From assembly GCA_024402135.1 (NCBI GenBank), contig JAKSJN010000018.1, positions 1-43,847 on the forward strand: DNA of 43,847 nt, given 5' to 3'. Below the pieces are notes generated by a model. That model was not told the DNA's origin. It made no database searches and saw nothing but the letters and a program-made list of their open reading frames with translations. Position numbers and translations under genes: made by a program. This DNA comes from Bacteroidales bacterium. GTDB taxonomy: Bacteria; Bacteroidota; Bacteroidia; Bacteroidales; UBA932. This document shows, piece after piece, positions 13,738 through 22,566 of this stretch (position 1 is its first letter; every line of letters starts with the position of its first letter).

Positions 13738-14106
13738 CTATTTGAGGAATACGAAGAATACTGCCATGATCAGGCAGCCGAATGCGACGAAGTGGTTCCA
13801 GTGCAGAGCCTCACCCTTGAAACAAAGTGTCACGATAAGGGTGAACACTGTGAGCGAGAGCACTTCCTGGATGACTTTCAGCTGCATGAGGCTGAATGGC
13901 CCGCCGTTTCCGACGAAGCCTATGCGGTTCGCAGGGACCTGGGCACAGTATTCAAAGAGCGCTATGCCCCATGAGAAAAGGATGACTCCTATCAGAGGCC
14001 AGCTGTTGGAAATCTTCATCTCCTGGAGCTTGAGATGGCCATACCATGCGAATGTCATGAAGACATTTGAAGTAATAAGCAGTAGTATTGTCCAGATTGC
14101 TTTCAT
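13738..14106 (-). CDS. DUF486 (DMT-like) small membrane protein
   Basis: This 122-residue inner-membrane protein has four hydrophobic segments (about residues 4-22, 38-53, 75-97 and 104-121). It carries the family-typical SNVFMTFAWYGHLK near the start and EYCAQVPANRIG at about 52-63, which I recognise as DUF486, a four-helix group related to drug/metabolite transporters. The substrate is unknown. It lies 2 nt downstream of the SPOUT methyltransferase and 25 nt upstream of aroE, so it is probably cotranscribed, although no functional link is evident. Confidence 0.82.
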   Translation of the reverse strand: MKAIWTILLLITSNVFMTFAWYGHLKLQEMKISNSWPLIGVILFSWGIALFEYCAQVPANRIGFVGNGGPFSLMQLKVIQEVLSLTVFTLIVTLCFKGEALHWNHFVAFGCLIMAVFFVFLK

Positions 14107-14108
14107 TT

Positions 14109-15014
14109 CTATCTGTTGCTGTTACGCTGACGTACGGCCTCATATAGCAGGATTGCTGCACTCACTGAAGCATTCAGTGAATCGAGGCGTCCCAGCATTG
14201 GTATCTTGATATGTGCGTCGGCAGCTTCGCGCCACTGATCGGTCAGTCCTGTAGCTTCTGTGCCGATGGCGATGGCTGTTCCGCAGCACATATCCGTATC
14301 ATAGTACCACTCCGAATCCTGGAGCTGTGCGGTGTAGATCCTGATCCCTTTTTCTTTAAGAAATGTGATGGCATCAGTGCTTGCGCAGCAGGCTATCTGC
14401 TGTGTGAACACCGCTCCTATGCTTGCCCTGACAAGATTTGGGTTATAGATGTCTGTAAGAGGGTCACATATGAGTACGGCATCTGCGCCGGCAGCATCCG
14501 CACTGCGGAGCACAGCCCCCAGGTTGCCAGGCTTTTCAACGCCTTCCAGCACGATAACCAGCGGGTTCTCGCCCAGCTCAAGGCTATCCAGGCTGTTCTC
14601 CTTCGAATATACCTCCGCGATGACGCCCTCCGTGCCTCCTCTGTATGCAACCTTGTCATATACAGCCCTGCTCACCTCTATCACGCTATGGCTTTCAAGG
14701 CCAATTGGTAAATTGAGGCTTGAGGTTGGCAGAATGCCCCCGGCAACCCTGCCACCCTCGGCATGGTAAGAGGGGGGACCCTTCAGGGTGGGGTCGAGCG
14801 AAGTGAGACGTTGTCCGGGGGCATTCTGCCAGCCGTTCAATATCTCAGGGCAGATGAAGACGGTACGCAGTCTGAAGCCGGCATTGATGCAATGCTCCAG
14901 CTCGCGGCGTCCCTCCACTACAAAAACGCCCTTCTCGCGTCTCAGGCGTGATTTTTCCTGAAGCGCGAGAAGTTCCTTTATCTTTGGATTCTGGACCGAA
15001 GTGATCTGTTCCAT
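14109..15014 (-). CDS. SPOUT-class (TrmH/SpoU family) RNA methyltransferase, with an in-frame repeat insertion
   Basis: It transfers a methyl group from S-adenosylmethionine to a ribose 2'-OH in rRNA or tRNA; the exact target cannot be read from sequence. Of 301 residues, the N-terminal L30e-like substrate domain covers about 1-135 (VFVVEGRRELEH at 30-41). The SPOUT domain has motif 1 NLGAVLR (164-170), motif 2 GTEATGL (251-257) and motif 3 IPMLG then SLNASVS (271-285), so the trefoil-knot active site is intact. Residues about 61-97 are encoded by a palindrome-bounded repeat and look unrelated to the family. They would form a loop in the substrate domain before the conserved SHSVIEVSRAVYDKVAYR. 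It starts 2 nt after the lysS stop. Confidence 0.9.
   Translation of the reverse strand: MEQITSVQNPKIKELLALQEKSRLRREKGVFVVEGRRELEHCINAGFRLRTVFICPEILNGWQNAPGQRLTSLDPTLKGPPSYHAEGGRVAGGILPTSSLNLPIGLESHSVIEVSRAVYDKVAYRGGTEGVIAEVYSKENSLDSLELGENPLVIVLEGVEKPGNLGAVLRSADAAGADAVLICDPLTDIYNPNLVRASIGAVFTQQIACCASTDAITFLKEKGIRIYTAQLQDSEWYYDTDMCCGTAIAIGTEATGLTDQWREAADAHIKIPMLGRLDSLNASVSAAILLYEAVRQRNSNR
14725..14833. repeat. Palindrome-bounded repeat element (MITE/REP-like) inside a coding region
   Basis: The left arm reads TGGCAGAATGCCCCCGGCAAC (14727-14747, 21 nt, close to the limit quoted). The right arm at 14810-14831 is its reverse complement apart from one extra base, and the match extends outward to about 14725 and 14833 with one further mismatch. 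The roughly 62-nt interior is GC-rich and holds further pairing segments such as ACCCTTCAGGGT. The element of about 109 bp lies wholly inside the methyltransferase gene and is open in its frame, adding about 36 residues. It resembles in concept the Rickettsia palindromic elements found within genes. No transposase is present, so any mobility would be in trans. Confidence 0.72.
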
Positions 15015-15016
15015 CC

Positions 15017-16603
15017 TTATTCGTTGCTCTCCTGAGCCTCTTCCTTGTTCTCCTTCTTGAGAGTCTTCTCTGGACGCATCTGAGGGAAGAAGAGGACATC
15101 CTGGATGGTGCTCTGTCCGGTCATGAACATGGTAAGGCGGTCGATGCCCATGCCAAGGCCTGAGGTAGGAGGCATGCCATATTCGAGCGCACGTACGAAA
15201 TCCATATCGATGAACATAGCTTCGTCATCGCCCTTGCTCTTGAGCTTGGCCTGCTCCTCGAAACGCTCGAACTGATCGATAGGGTCATTCAGCTCGCTAT
15301 ATGCGTTCGCAAGCTCCTTGCCGCATACGAAAAGCTCGAAACGCTCGGTGAGATCCGGGTTGTTGCGGTGGCGCTTTGTAAGAGGAGACATCTCGACAGG
15401 GTAGTCGGTGATGAATGTAGGCTCGATGAGCTTATCCTCGGCATATGCACCGAAGATGGCGTCGATGAGCTTGCCTTTGCCCATTGAAGGCTCGATATCG
15501 ACGTTGAGCTTCTTGCAGGTGGCGCGGAGCTGATCCTCGTCCATGCCGCTAACGTCAACACCGGCGTACTCCTTGATGGCCTCGAGGATCGGCAGTCTGC
15601 GGAATGGCGGCTTGAAGTTCACCTTGTGCTCGCCGATGGTTACCTCGGTGGTGCCGTTGACCTTGAGAGAGATCTTCTCAAGCATCTTCTCCACGAACTC
15701 CATCATCCAGATATAATCCTTGTATGCGACGTAGATCTCCATGCAGGTGAACTCCGGGTTGTGGGTCTTGTCCATACCCTCGTTGCGGAAATCCTTAGCG
15801 AACTCGTATACACCGCTGAATCCACCTACGATGAGTCTCTTGAGATAAAGCTCATTTGCGATACGGAGGTAGAGAGGAATGTCGAGGGCGTTATGGTGAG
15901 TAATGAAAGGACGTGCAGTCGCACCTCCCGGGATGCTCTGGAGGATTGGGGTCTCAACCTCAAGGCAGCCTGCCTCGTTGAAGTACTCACGCATGGTGGC
16001 GATGATCTGTGAACGCTTGATGAAAGTCTCCTTCACCTGTGGGTTCACGATCAGGTCTACATATCTCTGGCGATAGCGGAGCTCAGGATCTGTGAATGCA
16101 TCGAATACCTTGCCGTCAAGCTCCTTTACGATAGGGAGAACCTTGAGCGACTTGCTGAGGAGTGTAAGTTCCTTCGCATGAACGCTGAGCTGTCCGGTCT
16201 GGGTTATGAATGCGTAACCCTTGATGCCTACTACGTCACCAATGTCAAGAAGCTTCTTGAAAACGGTGTTGTACATGGTCTTGTCCTCTCCTGGGCAGAT
16301 CTCGTCACGCTTTACATAGCACTGGATACGTCCCTTCTCGTCCTGAAGTTCCATGAAGGATGCCGCGCCCATGATGCGGCGTGACATGATGCGGCCGGCG
16401 ATGCAGATGGTCGTTCCCTTGTATTCGTGTATATCAGTGTCAGGATGTGAATTGCTCCAGTTCTCGAAGCGGCTCTTTATCTTGCTGGTTGTAGCCGAAA
16501 CAGGATAGAGCGGAGCAGGATAAGGCTCGATGCCGATCTCACGCAGCTTCTTGAGTGATTCTCTTCGGAGCAGTTCCTGCTCGCTGTATTCGATATTTGC
16601 CAT
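15017..16603 (-). CDS. lysS: Lysine-tRNA ligase (class II)
   Basis: LysS charges tRNA-Lys with lysine. The 528-residue protein has an N-terminal OB-fold anticodon-binding domain (about 60-175) and a class II catalytic core. The core shows GGATARPF (motif 1 region, about 233-240), motif 2 [20 protein letters not shown] (about 268-287) and motif 3 [12 protein letters not shown] (about 482-493). It is the first gene of a four-gene minus-strand unit. A -7-like TAAATTTG lies 36 nt upstream, and the intergenic region is shared with the divergent recJ. Confidence 0.98.
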   Translation of the reverse strand: MANIEYSEQELLRRESLKKLREIGIEPYPAPLYPVSATTSKIKSRFENWSNSHPDTDIHEYKGTTICIAGRIMSRRIMGAASFMELQDEKGRIQCYVKRDEICPGEDKTMYNTVFKKLLDIGDVVGIKGYAFITQTGQLSVHAKELTLLSKSLKVLPIVKELDGKVFDAFTDPELRYRQRYVDLIVNPQVKETFIKRSQIIATMREYFNEAGCLEVETPILQSIPGGATARPFITHHNALDIPLYLRIANELYLKRLIVGGFSGVYEFAKDFRNEGMDKTHNPEFTCMEIYVAYKDYIWMMEFVEKMLEKISLKVNGTTEVTIGEHKVNFKPPFRRLPILEAIKEYAGVDVSGMDEDQLRATCKKLNVDIEPSMGKGKLIDAIFGAYAEDKLIEPTFITDYPVEMSPLTKRHRNNPDLTERFELFVCGKELANAYSELNDPIDQFERFEEQAKLKSKGDDEAMFIDMDFVRALEYGMPPTSGLGMGIDRLTMFMTGQSTIQDVLFFPQMRPEKTLKKENKEEAQESNE

Positions 16604-16638
16604 TTTCGTATGTGTTTGTTCTATTTTCGTTTAAGACA

Positions 16639-16646
16639 CAAATTTA
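16639..16646 (-). promoter_or_regulatory. Putative -7 box for lysS
   Basis: On the minus strand the bases read TAAATTTG, an exact match to the Bacteroidota -7 consensus TAnnTTTG, ending 35 nt before the lysS ATG. The expected -33 TTTG is not clear; the region is A+T-rich. Confidence 0.55.
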
Positions 16647-16679
16647 ACATAAAAAATTCATTATTGTGATAATAATGGG

Positions 16680-16687
16680 TATCTTTG
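16680..16687 (+). promoter_or_regulatory. Putative -7 box for recJ (near-leaderless)
   Basis: TATCTTTG matches TAnnTTTG exactly. Only 6 nt separate it from the most likely start codon (ATG at 16694), so transcription would begin at or within about 3 nt of the start codon. No clear -33 element is seen in the A+T-rich stretch upstream. Confidence 0.6.
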
Positions 16688-16693
16688 TATGAT

Positions 16694-18430
16694 ATGGCAA
16701 AGGAGAGCAAATGGATACTCAAGGCTCCGGCAGATGCCGGGAAGGTCAACAGGCTGGCGACGGAAGTCGGAATTGACAGCGTGTTGGCCGAGCTTCTCGT
16801 AAAGAGAGGTGTCGAGACCTTCGAGGAAGCCCGCTCATTCTTCCGTCCTAACCTCGCAAACCTGCATGATCCTTTCCTTATGAAGGACATGGACCGCGCG
16901 GTTGAAAGACTGCATGCTGCAGTGGTTTCAGGTGAGAAGATCCTCATTTATGGAGACTATGACGTGGACGGAACTACAGCTGTAGCTCTGGTGTATTCTT
17001 TCGTCAGCCGTTTTACCAAAAACATCGATTTCTACATTCCGGACCGTAATGATGAAGGATACGGTGTATCGCTCAAGGGTATCGACTGGGCGACCGAAAA
17101 CGGATTCAAGCTCATCATCACTCTTGACTGCGGAATCAAGGCCATAGAGAAGACAGCGTACGCTGCGTCCAAGGGCGTGGACATGATCATCTGTGACCAT
17201 CACCTTCCGGACAATGAACTGCCTGCTGCCGTTGCCGTGCTCGATCCAAAGCGTGAGGACTGCCATTATCCTTTCGATGACCTGAGCGGATGTGGAGTCG
17301 GCTTCAAGCTTGTCCAGGCATATGCGAAGAAGTACAATGTCGCTTTCGAGACCCTTCTTCCGCTGCTTGACTACCTTGTGGTCAGCATTGCATCTGACCT
17401 TGTATCAGTGACAGGTGAGAACCGTATCCTCGCTCATTTCGGACTAAAGCAGCTGAACGAGTCTCCACGTGCCGGACTCCAGGCCATGATTGACCTGTCA
17501 AAGCTTGAGGTAGGCCACATCACAATCGATGATATAGTTTTCAAGATCGGACCACGTATCAACGCGGCAGGCCGTATGGAAACCGGACGGCTCGCAGTTG
17601 AACTTCTTACCACGGACGATCTCGGTATGGCCATGCAGATAGGCGAGAAGATCAACGACAATAACAATGACCGCAAGAGCATCGACCGGGAAATCACCCA
17701 GGAGGCACTCGAGATGGTCCAGAACGGAAACAGCCTCGCCTGGAAGAATGCGACCATAGTATATAACCCATCCTGGAACAAGGGCGTCGTCGGTATTGTC
17801 GCATCGCGTCTTGTGGAGGCCTTCTATAAGCCGACAATCGTTCTTACCAAGTCAAATGGATTTGTGACAGGCTCTGCACGAAGTGTCCAGGGATTCGATC
17901 TCTATGAAGCTATCGAGAGCTGCTCGGATCTTCTTGAGAACTTTGGCGGCCATGTATATGCTGCTGGCCTCACCATGCGCGAGGAAAGGCTTCAGGAGTT
18001 CAGTGAGCGTATCGACAAGTTCATCGGAGAACGCATTACCAAGGATATGCTGACACCTGTAGTGACCATAGACGCGAAGCTTGACTTCTCCAGGATCACA
18101 CCGAAGTTCTTCCGTATCCTCAAACAGTTCCAGCCATTCGGACCAGGCAACAACAATCCACTGTTCCTGACCGAGAACGTCTACGACAGCGGCAACGGTC
18201 GAAAGGTCGGTGCCGGTGGCGTGCATATGAAGCTGGACCTCATCCAGGAAGATCAGCCATACCGTCAGATTTCCGCCATTGCGTTCAACATGTCGGAATA
18301 CTACGACTACATCAAGGCGGGCAATCCTTTTGACGTCTGCTACTCGATAGTCGAGAACTATTACAGGGGAAATTCAACCATTCAGTTGAGGGTCAGATCT
18401 CTTCGTCAGCGCGAGGAGGACATGATCTAA
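16694..18430 (+). CDS. recJ: Single-stranded-DNA-specific exonuclease RecJ
   Basis: RecJ degrades single-stranded DNA 5' to 3' in recombination and mismatch repair. The 578-residue product shows DHH-family metal motifs: GDYDVDG with Asp88, Asp90 and Asp92, then LDCGI (about 143-147), and CDHHLPD near 168. A DHHA1 domain with GRMETGRLAVELL-type sequence and GSARS / GGHVYAAG follows, then a C-terminal OB-fold part with FGPGNNNPLF. I chose the ATG at 16694 (MAKESKW); a TTG nine bases earlier is in frame but overlaps the promoter box. Its last 38 bp overlap the end of the convergent aroK. Confidence 0.95.
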   Translation: MAKESKWILKAPADAGKVNRLATEVGIDSVLAELLVKRGVETFEEARSFFRPNLANLHDPFLMKDMDRAVERLHAAVVSGEKILIYGDYDVDGTTAVALVYSFVSRFTKNIDFYIPDRNDEGYGVSLKGIDWATENGFKLIITLDCGIKAIEKTAYAASKGVDMIICDHHLPDNELPAAVAVLDPKREDCHYPFDDLSGCGVGFKLVQAYAKKYNVAFETLLPLLDYLVVSIASDLVSVTGENRILAHFGLKQLNESPRAGLQAMIDLSKLEVGHITIDDIVFKIGPRINAAGRMETGRLAVELLTTDDLGMAMQIGEKINDNNNDRKSIDREITQEALEMVQNGNSLAWKNATIVYNPSWNKGVVGIVASRLVEAFYKPTIVLTKSNGFVTGSARSVQGFDLYEAIESCSDLLENFGGHVYAAGLTMREERLQEFSERIDKFIGERITKDMLTPVVTIDAKLDFSRITPKFFRILKQFQPFGPGNNNPLFLTENVYDSGNGRKVGAGGVHMKLDLIQEDQPYRQISAIAFNMSEYYDYIKAGNPFDVCYSIVENYYRGNSTIQLRVRSLRQREEDMI

Positions 18431-18926
18431 GATACATCTCCACCATTTCAGCGACATCATAGACTCCGAGTATGTCCGTGTCCGCCTGGATATGGGCTGC
18501 TCCTCTGTATGCTGAGTCGCGTCTTTCCATCATCTCGCGTATTCTGTCCAGGTCGGCACCATCCAGCAACGGACGGTTGCCCAGCCGCTTGCTGGTTCGC
18601 TTCTGTACCGTTTCAGGGCTTGCCTGCAGCCATACACAGGTTGTACGTCCATGAACAAGTTCAGCACATTCCGGGGTGGTCACTGCTCCGCCTCCGAGAG
18701 AAAGGATCATGTCGTCATGCTCGTCCAGGACTTCGCGAAGGTGCTGGAGCTCCTTTGCCCGGAATCCCTTTTCTCCGTCAGTTGCGAAAATATCGGCAAT
18801 GCTGCGACCTTCTCGGCGTATGATCTCGTCGTCAAGGTCGATGAACGGCATATTGAGGCGGGTGGCAAGAATCTTTCCGATGGTGCTCTTGCCACATCCC
18901 ATGAATCCTGTAAGTGAAATGACCAT
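18393..18926 (-). CDS. aroK: Shikimate kinase
   Basis: AroK phosphorylates shikimate at the 3-OH using ATP. The 177-residue protein has the P-loop GFMGCGKST (7-15), the shikimate-binding aspartate in DLDDEI (30-35) and FRAKE with Arg56. It also has the GGGA loop (78-81) and LID-region RPLL (118-121). Its ATG shares one base with the parC stop (TAATG), which suggests translational coupling. The 3' end overlaps recJ tail to tail by 38 bp. The C-terminus past about residue 165 is hydrophilic and extends slightly beyond the usual end. Confidence 0.95.
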   Translation of the reverse strand: MVISLTGFMGCGKSTIGKILATRLNMPFIDLDDEIIRREGRSIADIFATDGEKGFRAKELQHLREVLDEHDDMILSLGGGAVTTPECAELVHGRTTCVWLQASPETVQKRTSKRLGNRPLLDGADLDRIREMMERRDSAYRGAAHIQADTDILGVYDVAEMVEMYLRSCPPRADEEI

Positions 18927-21649
18927 TAGAAAAGTGTAAGTTCCTCATCCGGCGCCTCTGGAGAAGGGAAGTCGCTTCCGCTTCTCTCCTCGATGCTCTC
19001 GATAGGCTCGATGGTTTCTTCAATTTCGGGAACCACTGGCTCCTCCTCAGGCTCAGGAAGCTCGTCCTCCGGCTTCTCAAGAGGCTCGATGAACTCTACG
19101 GTCTTGATGTCGAAGCTGTGGCACTTCTTGCCCTTTGCTGTGACGCCCTTCTTGGCTATGAATTCTTCAGCATCCACATTTTCAGGGTCTCTGTGGGCAT
19201 GCTTTCCTCCGAATGTGATACGGAACTGAGGGTGCTTGTCATCGACGAGGCCAATGAGTTTTGAACCCTTCGCGTCCGAGATGAAGCAGACAGGATTGTT
19301 ATCGCTTGGGACGAAAGCAAAGCGCTTTACATAGAACGCCTTGACCTTGTCTGTCGCATCAAAGTAGAGTGCGGTGAATGTCTTGTCAGGATCAAGCTTC
19401 TCGATTCTGAGCACGTCGCCCTGGTAGCGGCTTGCCAGGTCAAAGGTAGTGGTATAGTAGGTACCGTTCTTGAATACAGCCAGTACCTTGTCATCCGTGT
19501 CGAACTGACCGAGATACAGACCGCGTCCGTCATCATTCAGTTTCTGGATGTCCTCGTCATACCAGATGTCCTTGCCGGAGATTGTCGATACTCCACGGCT
19601 CTTGAGCTGGATCTTCGAGATCGGGTTCTTGCTTACCAGGTTTCCGCGGGACGTCTTTCCCTTGATGTCAAGGGTAGAGAAGTCATACTCCATGGTAAGC
19701 TTCTTGAGCTTCGGACGTGGCCGCAGGTTGATCTTGACGGTCTCGGCCTCGCCATTATGGTTCGCAGTGAACCAGAGTATGGTCGAACCAGGTTTTGCCT
19801 GGGTTATCTCGTAATCCTTGTCGCGGGTGACCGATGTGATGGCAAAACGCTTGGCGTAGTATATCGATTCCTTACCGTCGCGATAGATGATGTTATATAT
19901 GGTTCTGCTGTCATTGCGGTTGAAAACTGCAACGTAGAGCAGGTCCTTGCCGAAGAATGCCTTCTCGCTGACCTTTGTGACTCTGTAGCGTCCTTCCTTG
20001 TTGATGACGATGATCTCGGACATGTCTGAACAGTCGCAGATGAATTCTCCGTTGTCATCCTTCTTGAGGTTGGTGCCGACAAAACCTTCAGCCAGGTTGG
20101 CGTAGAGCTTGGCATTGTTATGAGCAACCTTGTCAACGCGTATGCTCTCGAATCCGCTGAGTTCAGTCTGGCGAGGGAAGTCCTTGCCATAACGCTTCTT
20201 GAGATCCTTGAACCATGCGATGGTGTAGCGGTTGATGTGCTCGATGTCATCCTTGACGCGTGCCATTTCATCCTCGATGGCACGGATCTTTTCGTCAACG
20301 ACCTTGGTGTCGAACTTGGAGATCTTGCGTACAGGCTTCTCGACAAGCTTCAGGATGTCCTCCATGACAATCTCACGGAAGAAGAGGTCCTGGTAGAACT
20401 TCATCTGTGTGAAGATGTCGTTCACCTGCTCTTCCCAGCTCTTCTGGTCCTGCTCCAATACCTTGTAGATGCGGTTCTCGAAGAAGATGCGTTCGAGCGA
20501 ATACATGTGCCATTCGCCCTCAAGTTCGCCCAGGCGTATCTCCAGCTGGCTCTTGAGCAGGTCTCGCGTATGTTCTGTGTCATAGATGAGAATTTCGTTG
20601 ACATCCATGAACTGAGGCTTGTTGTCCTTGATTACACAGGCATTAGGCGAGATGTTGCACTCGCAGTCGGTGAATGCGTACAGAGCGTCGATGGTCTTGT
20701 CAGGAGACACATCGTTAGGAAGGTGGATGAGGATGTTCGCCTTGCTGGTGGTCATGTCCTCAACCTTCCTGATCTTGATCTTACCCTTGTCCTTGGCCTT
20801 GAGGATCGATTCGATAAGGCTGTGTGTGGTCTTGCCGTAAGGGACCTCGGTGATTGCGATGGTATTCTTGTCAACCTTCTCTATGCGTGCGCGTACCTTT
20901 ACCATACCACCTCGACGACCGCGCTTGTAATTGCTGCAGTCGGCAAAGCCTCCGGTAGGGAAGTCCGGATAGATTTCGAAATCCTTTCCTTCGAGAATGG
21001 CGATGGAAGCGTCGATCAGTTCGTTGAAATTGTGAGGGAGGATCTTTGACTGCATTCCGACTGCGATGCCCTCGGTACCCTGTGCGAGCAACAGAGGGAA
21101 GCGTACAGGAAGCTCGGTAGGCTCCTGTGCGCGTCCGTCGTATGAAGTCATCCACTTGGTGATCTTCGGGTCGAATATGACCTCCTTGGCAAATTTGCTG
21201 AGTCGTGCCTCGATGTATCGGGCAGCTGCGTTTGCATCACCTGTGATGATGTTACCCCAGTTTCCCTGGCAGTCCACACTGTAACCTTTCTGGCCAAGCT
21301 GGACCAGGGCTCCGAGGATGGATGAGTCACCATGTGGGTGGAACTGCATGGCCTGGCCGACGATGTTGGCAACCTTGGTGTACTTGCCGTCATCGATGCG
21401 GTACATCGCATGAAGCACACGGCGCTGCACAGGCTTGAGACCGTCCACGATATGCGGAACGGCGCGCTGCAGTATCACATAAGATGAATAGTCCAGAAAC
21501 CATTCCTTGAACATGCCGGAAAGCTTGAACTTCCGGCTGTCATCCTTGAGAAGTCTGTCATATTTTCCGGATGGCTGAGCATCTTCCGCAACCATTCCTT
21601 CCTCGACAGGCTCTTCGCCCTCTATGATGTCCTCGAATTCCTCACTCAT
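18926..21649 (-). CDS. parC: DNA topoisomerase IV subunit A
   Basis: This subunit cuts and religates DNA in the type IIA decatenase. Of 907 residues, the breakage-reunion domain carries the active-site pair Arg144-Tyr145 in AAARYIEARL. The C-terminal beta-pinwheel spans about 530-820, and an acidic Glu/Pro-rich tail covers about 850-907. I see no canonical GyrA box (QRRGGKG-like) in the C-terminal domain, which favours ParC over GyrA. The quinolone-region helix reads HPHGDSSILGALVQ. The Ser83-equivalent is Ser109, but the acidic residue normally four positions later is Gly113. No parE is in the window. It lies 26 nt downstream of era and overlaps aroK by one base. Confidence 0.88.
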   Translation of the reverse strand: MSEEFEDIIEGEEPVEEGMVAEDAQPSGKYDRLLKDDSRKFKLSGMFKEWFLDYSSYVILQRAVPHIVDGLKPVQRRVLHAMYRIDDGKYTKVANIVGQAMQFHPHGDSSILGALVQLGQKGYSVDCQGNWGNIITGDANAAARYIEARLSKFAKEVIFDPKITKWMTSYDGRAQEPTELPVRFPLLLAQGTEGIAVGMQSKILPHNFNELIDASIAILEGKDFEIYPDFPTGGFADCSNYKRGRRGGMVKVRARIEKVDKNTIAITEVPYGKTTHSLIESILKAKDKGKIKIRKVEDMTTSKANILIHLPNDVSPDKTIDALYAFTDCECNISPNACVIKDNKPQFMDVNEILIYDTEHTRDLLKSQLEIRLGELEGEWHMYSLERIFFENRIYKVLEQDQKSWEEQVNDIFTQMKFYQDLFFREIVMEDILKLVEKPVRKISKFDTKVVDEKIRAIEDEMARVKDDIEHINRYTIAWFKDLKKRYGKDFPRQTELSGFESIRVDKVAHNNAKLYANLAEGFVGTNLKKDDNGEFICDCSDMSEIIVINKEGRYRVTKVSEKAFFGKDLLYVAVFNRNDSRTIYNIIYRDGKESIYYAKRFAITSVTRDKDYEITQAKPGSTILWFTANHNGEAETVKINLRPRPKLKKLTMEYDFSTLDIKGKTSRGNLVSKNPISKIQLKSRGVSTISGKDIWYDEDIQKLNDDGRGLYLGQFDTDDKVLAVFKNGTYYTTTFDLASRYQGDVLRIEKLDPDKTFTALYFDATDKVKAFYVKRFAFVPSDNNPVCFISDAKGSKLIGLVDDKHPQFRITFGGKHAHRDPENVDAEEFIAKKGVTAKGKKCHSFDIKTVEFIEPLEKPEDELPEPEEEPVVPEIEETIEPIESIEERSGSDFPSPEAPDEELTLF

Positions 21650-21675
21650 TATCTGTTGGTCTTTGGTTCAGTGTT

Positions 21676-22566
21676 CTAGGCCTCCTCGTAGCCGAAGCGG
21701 CGAAGTTCCTTGCGGCTCTCTCTCCAGTCAGGGTCGACCTTGACATAGATAGAAAGGAATACCTTCTTCTCGAAGAACTCCTCCATATCGATTCGTGACT
21801 GTGTGCCGACACGCTTGAGAGCCTCGCCCTTCTTTCCGATGATGATACCCTTCTGGGAGTCGCGCATCACATAGATGACAGCTCCGATATCGTATCTCTC
21901 GCTTCCTTCCTTGAAGGATTCGATCTCGACCTGACAGCTGTAAGGGATCTCCTGGTTGTAGTTCAGCAGGATCTTCTCTCGGATGATTTCCGATGCGAAG
22001 AAGCGCAGGTTCTTGTCGGTGAAGGTGTCTTTGTCGTACCAGGCAGGACTGAACGGCAGATTCTCGAGAATGGCGCTGAATACGCTGTCAAGGTTGAACT
22101 TCTCCTGGGCTGATGCCGGGATGATGATTGCCTTGGGCAGCTGCTCCTTCCACCATGCCATCAGTTCGAGAACCTTTGCCTGGTCGCTGATATCTATCTT
22201 GTTGATGACAAGAATGACTGGACAGCCGATCTTTTTCAGCTTGTCAACATATTCAACATTCTTGTCCGCGGTCTCCACGGTATCGGTGACGTACAGGATT
22301 ATGTCTGCGTCGCCGATTGCCGTGTCCACGAAATTCATCATGTTCTGCTGAAGCCTGTAGTTCGGCTTCAGGATGCCCGGAGTGTCGGAATATACGATCT
22401 GGTAATCCTCTCCGTTGACTATGCCCATGATACGGTGCCTGGTCGTCTGGGCCTTGGCGGTCACGATGGAAAGCTTTTCGCCTACCATCGCGTTCATGAG
22501 GGTCGACTTTCCTACGTTAGGATTGCCGATGATGTTTACGAATCCCGAGCGATGCTTGTTCTCCAT
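21676..22566 (-). CDS. era: GTPase Era
   Basis: Era is a GTPase that helps assemble the 30S subunit by binding the 3' end of 16S rRNA. The 296-residue product has G1 GNPNVGKS (14-21), the TTRH effector stretch, G3 DTPGI and G4 NKID. The C-terminal KH domain has GIIIGKKGEALKRVGTQSR (about 241-259), where the GxxG loop is intact. Its ATG shares a base with the stop of the upstream pseudouridine synthase (TAATG), so the two ribosome-related genes are likely coupled. Confidence 0.98.
   Translation of the reverse strand: MENKHRSGFVNIIGNPNVGKSTLMNAMVGEKLSIVTAKAQTTRHRIMGIVNGEDYQIVYSDTPGILKPNYRLQQNMMNFVDTAIGDADIILYVTDTVETADKNVEYVDKLKKIGCPVILVINKIDISDQAKVLELMAWWKEQLPKAIIIPASAQEKFNLDSVFSAILENLPFSPAWYDKDTFTDKNLRFFASEIIREKILLNYNQEIPYSCQVEIESFKEGSERYDIGAVIYVMRDSQKGIIIGKKGEALKRVGTQSRIDMEEFFEKKVFLSIYVKVDPDWRESRKELRRFGYEEA

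Noticed and set aside
14725-14833. Insertion sequence or pseudogene call for the methyltransferase
   Set aside because: The element has no transposase, the frame continues through it, and all SPOUT motifs are intact, so the gene is called functional with an inserted repeat.
16685-16693. TTG start for recJ
   Set aside because: It lies within the -7 promoter box, so it would not be part of the transcript; the ATG at 16694 fits better.
20120-21049. Plus-strand open frame of 309 codons opposite parC
   Set aside because: Its Leu/Val/Asp-rich composition mirrors the biased codons of parC, no motif is recognisable, and the parC frame is fully conserved.
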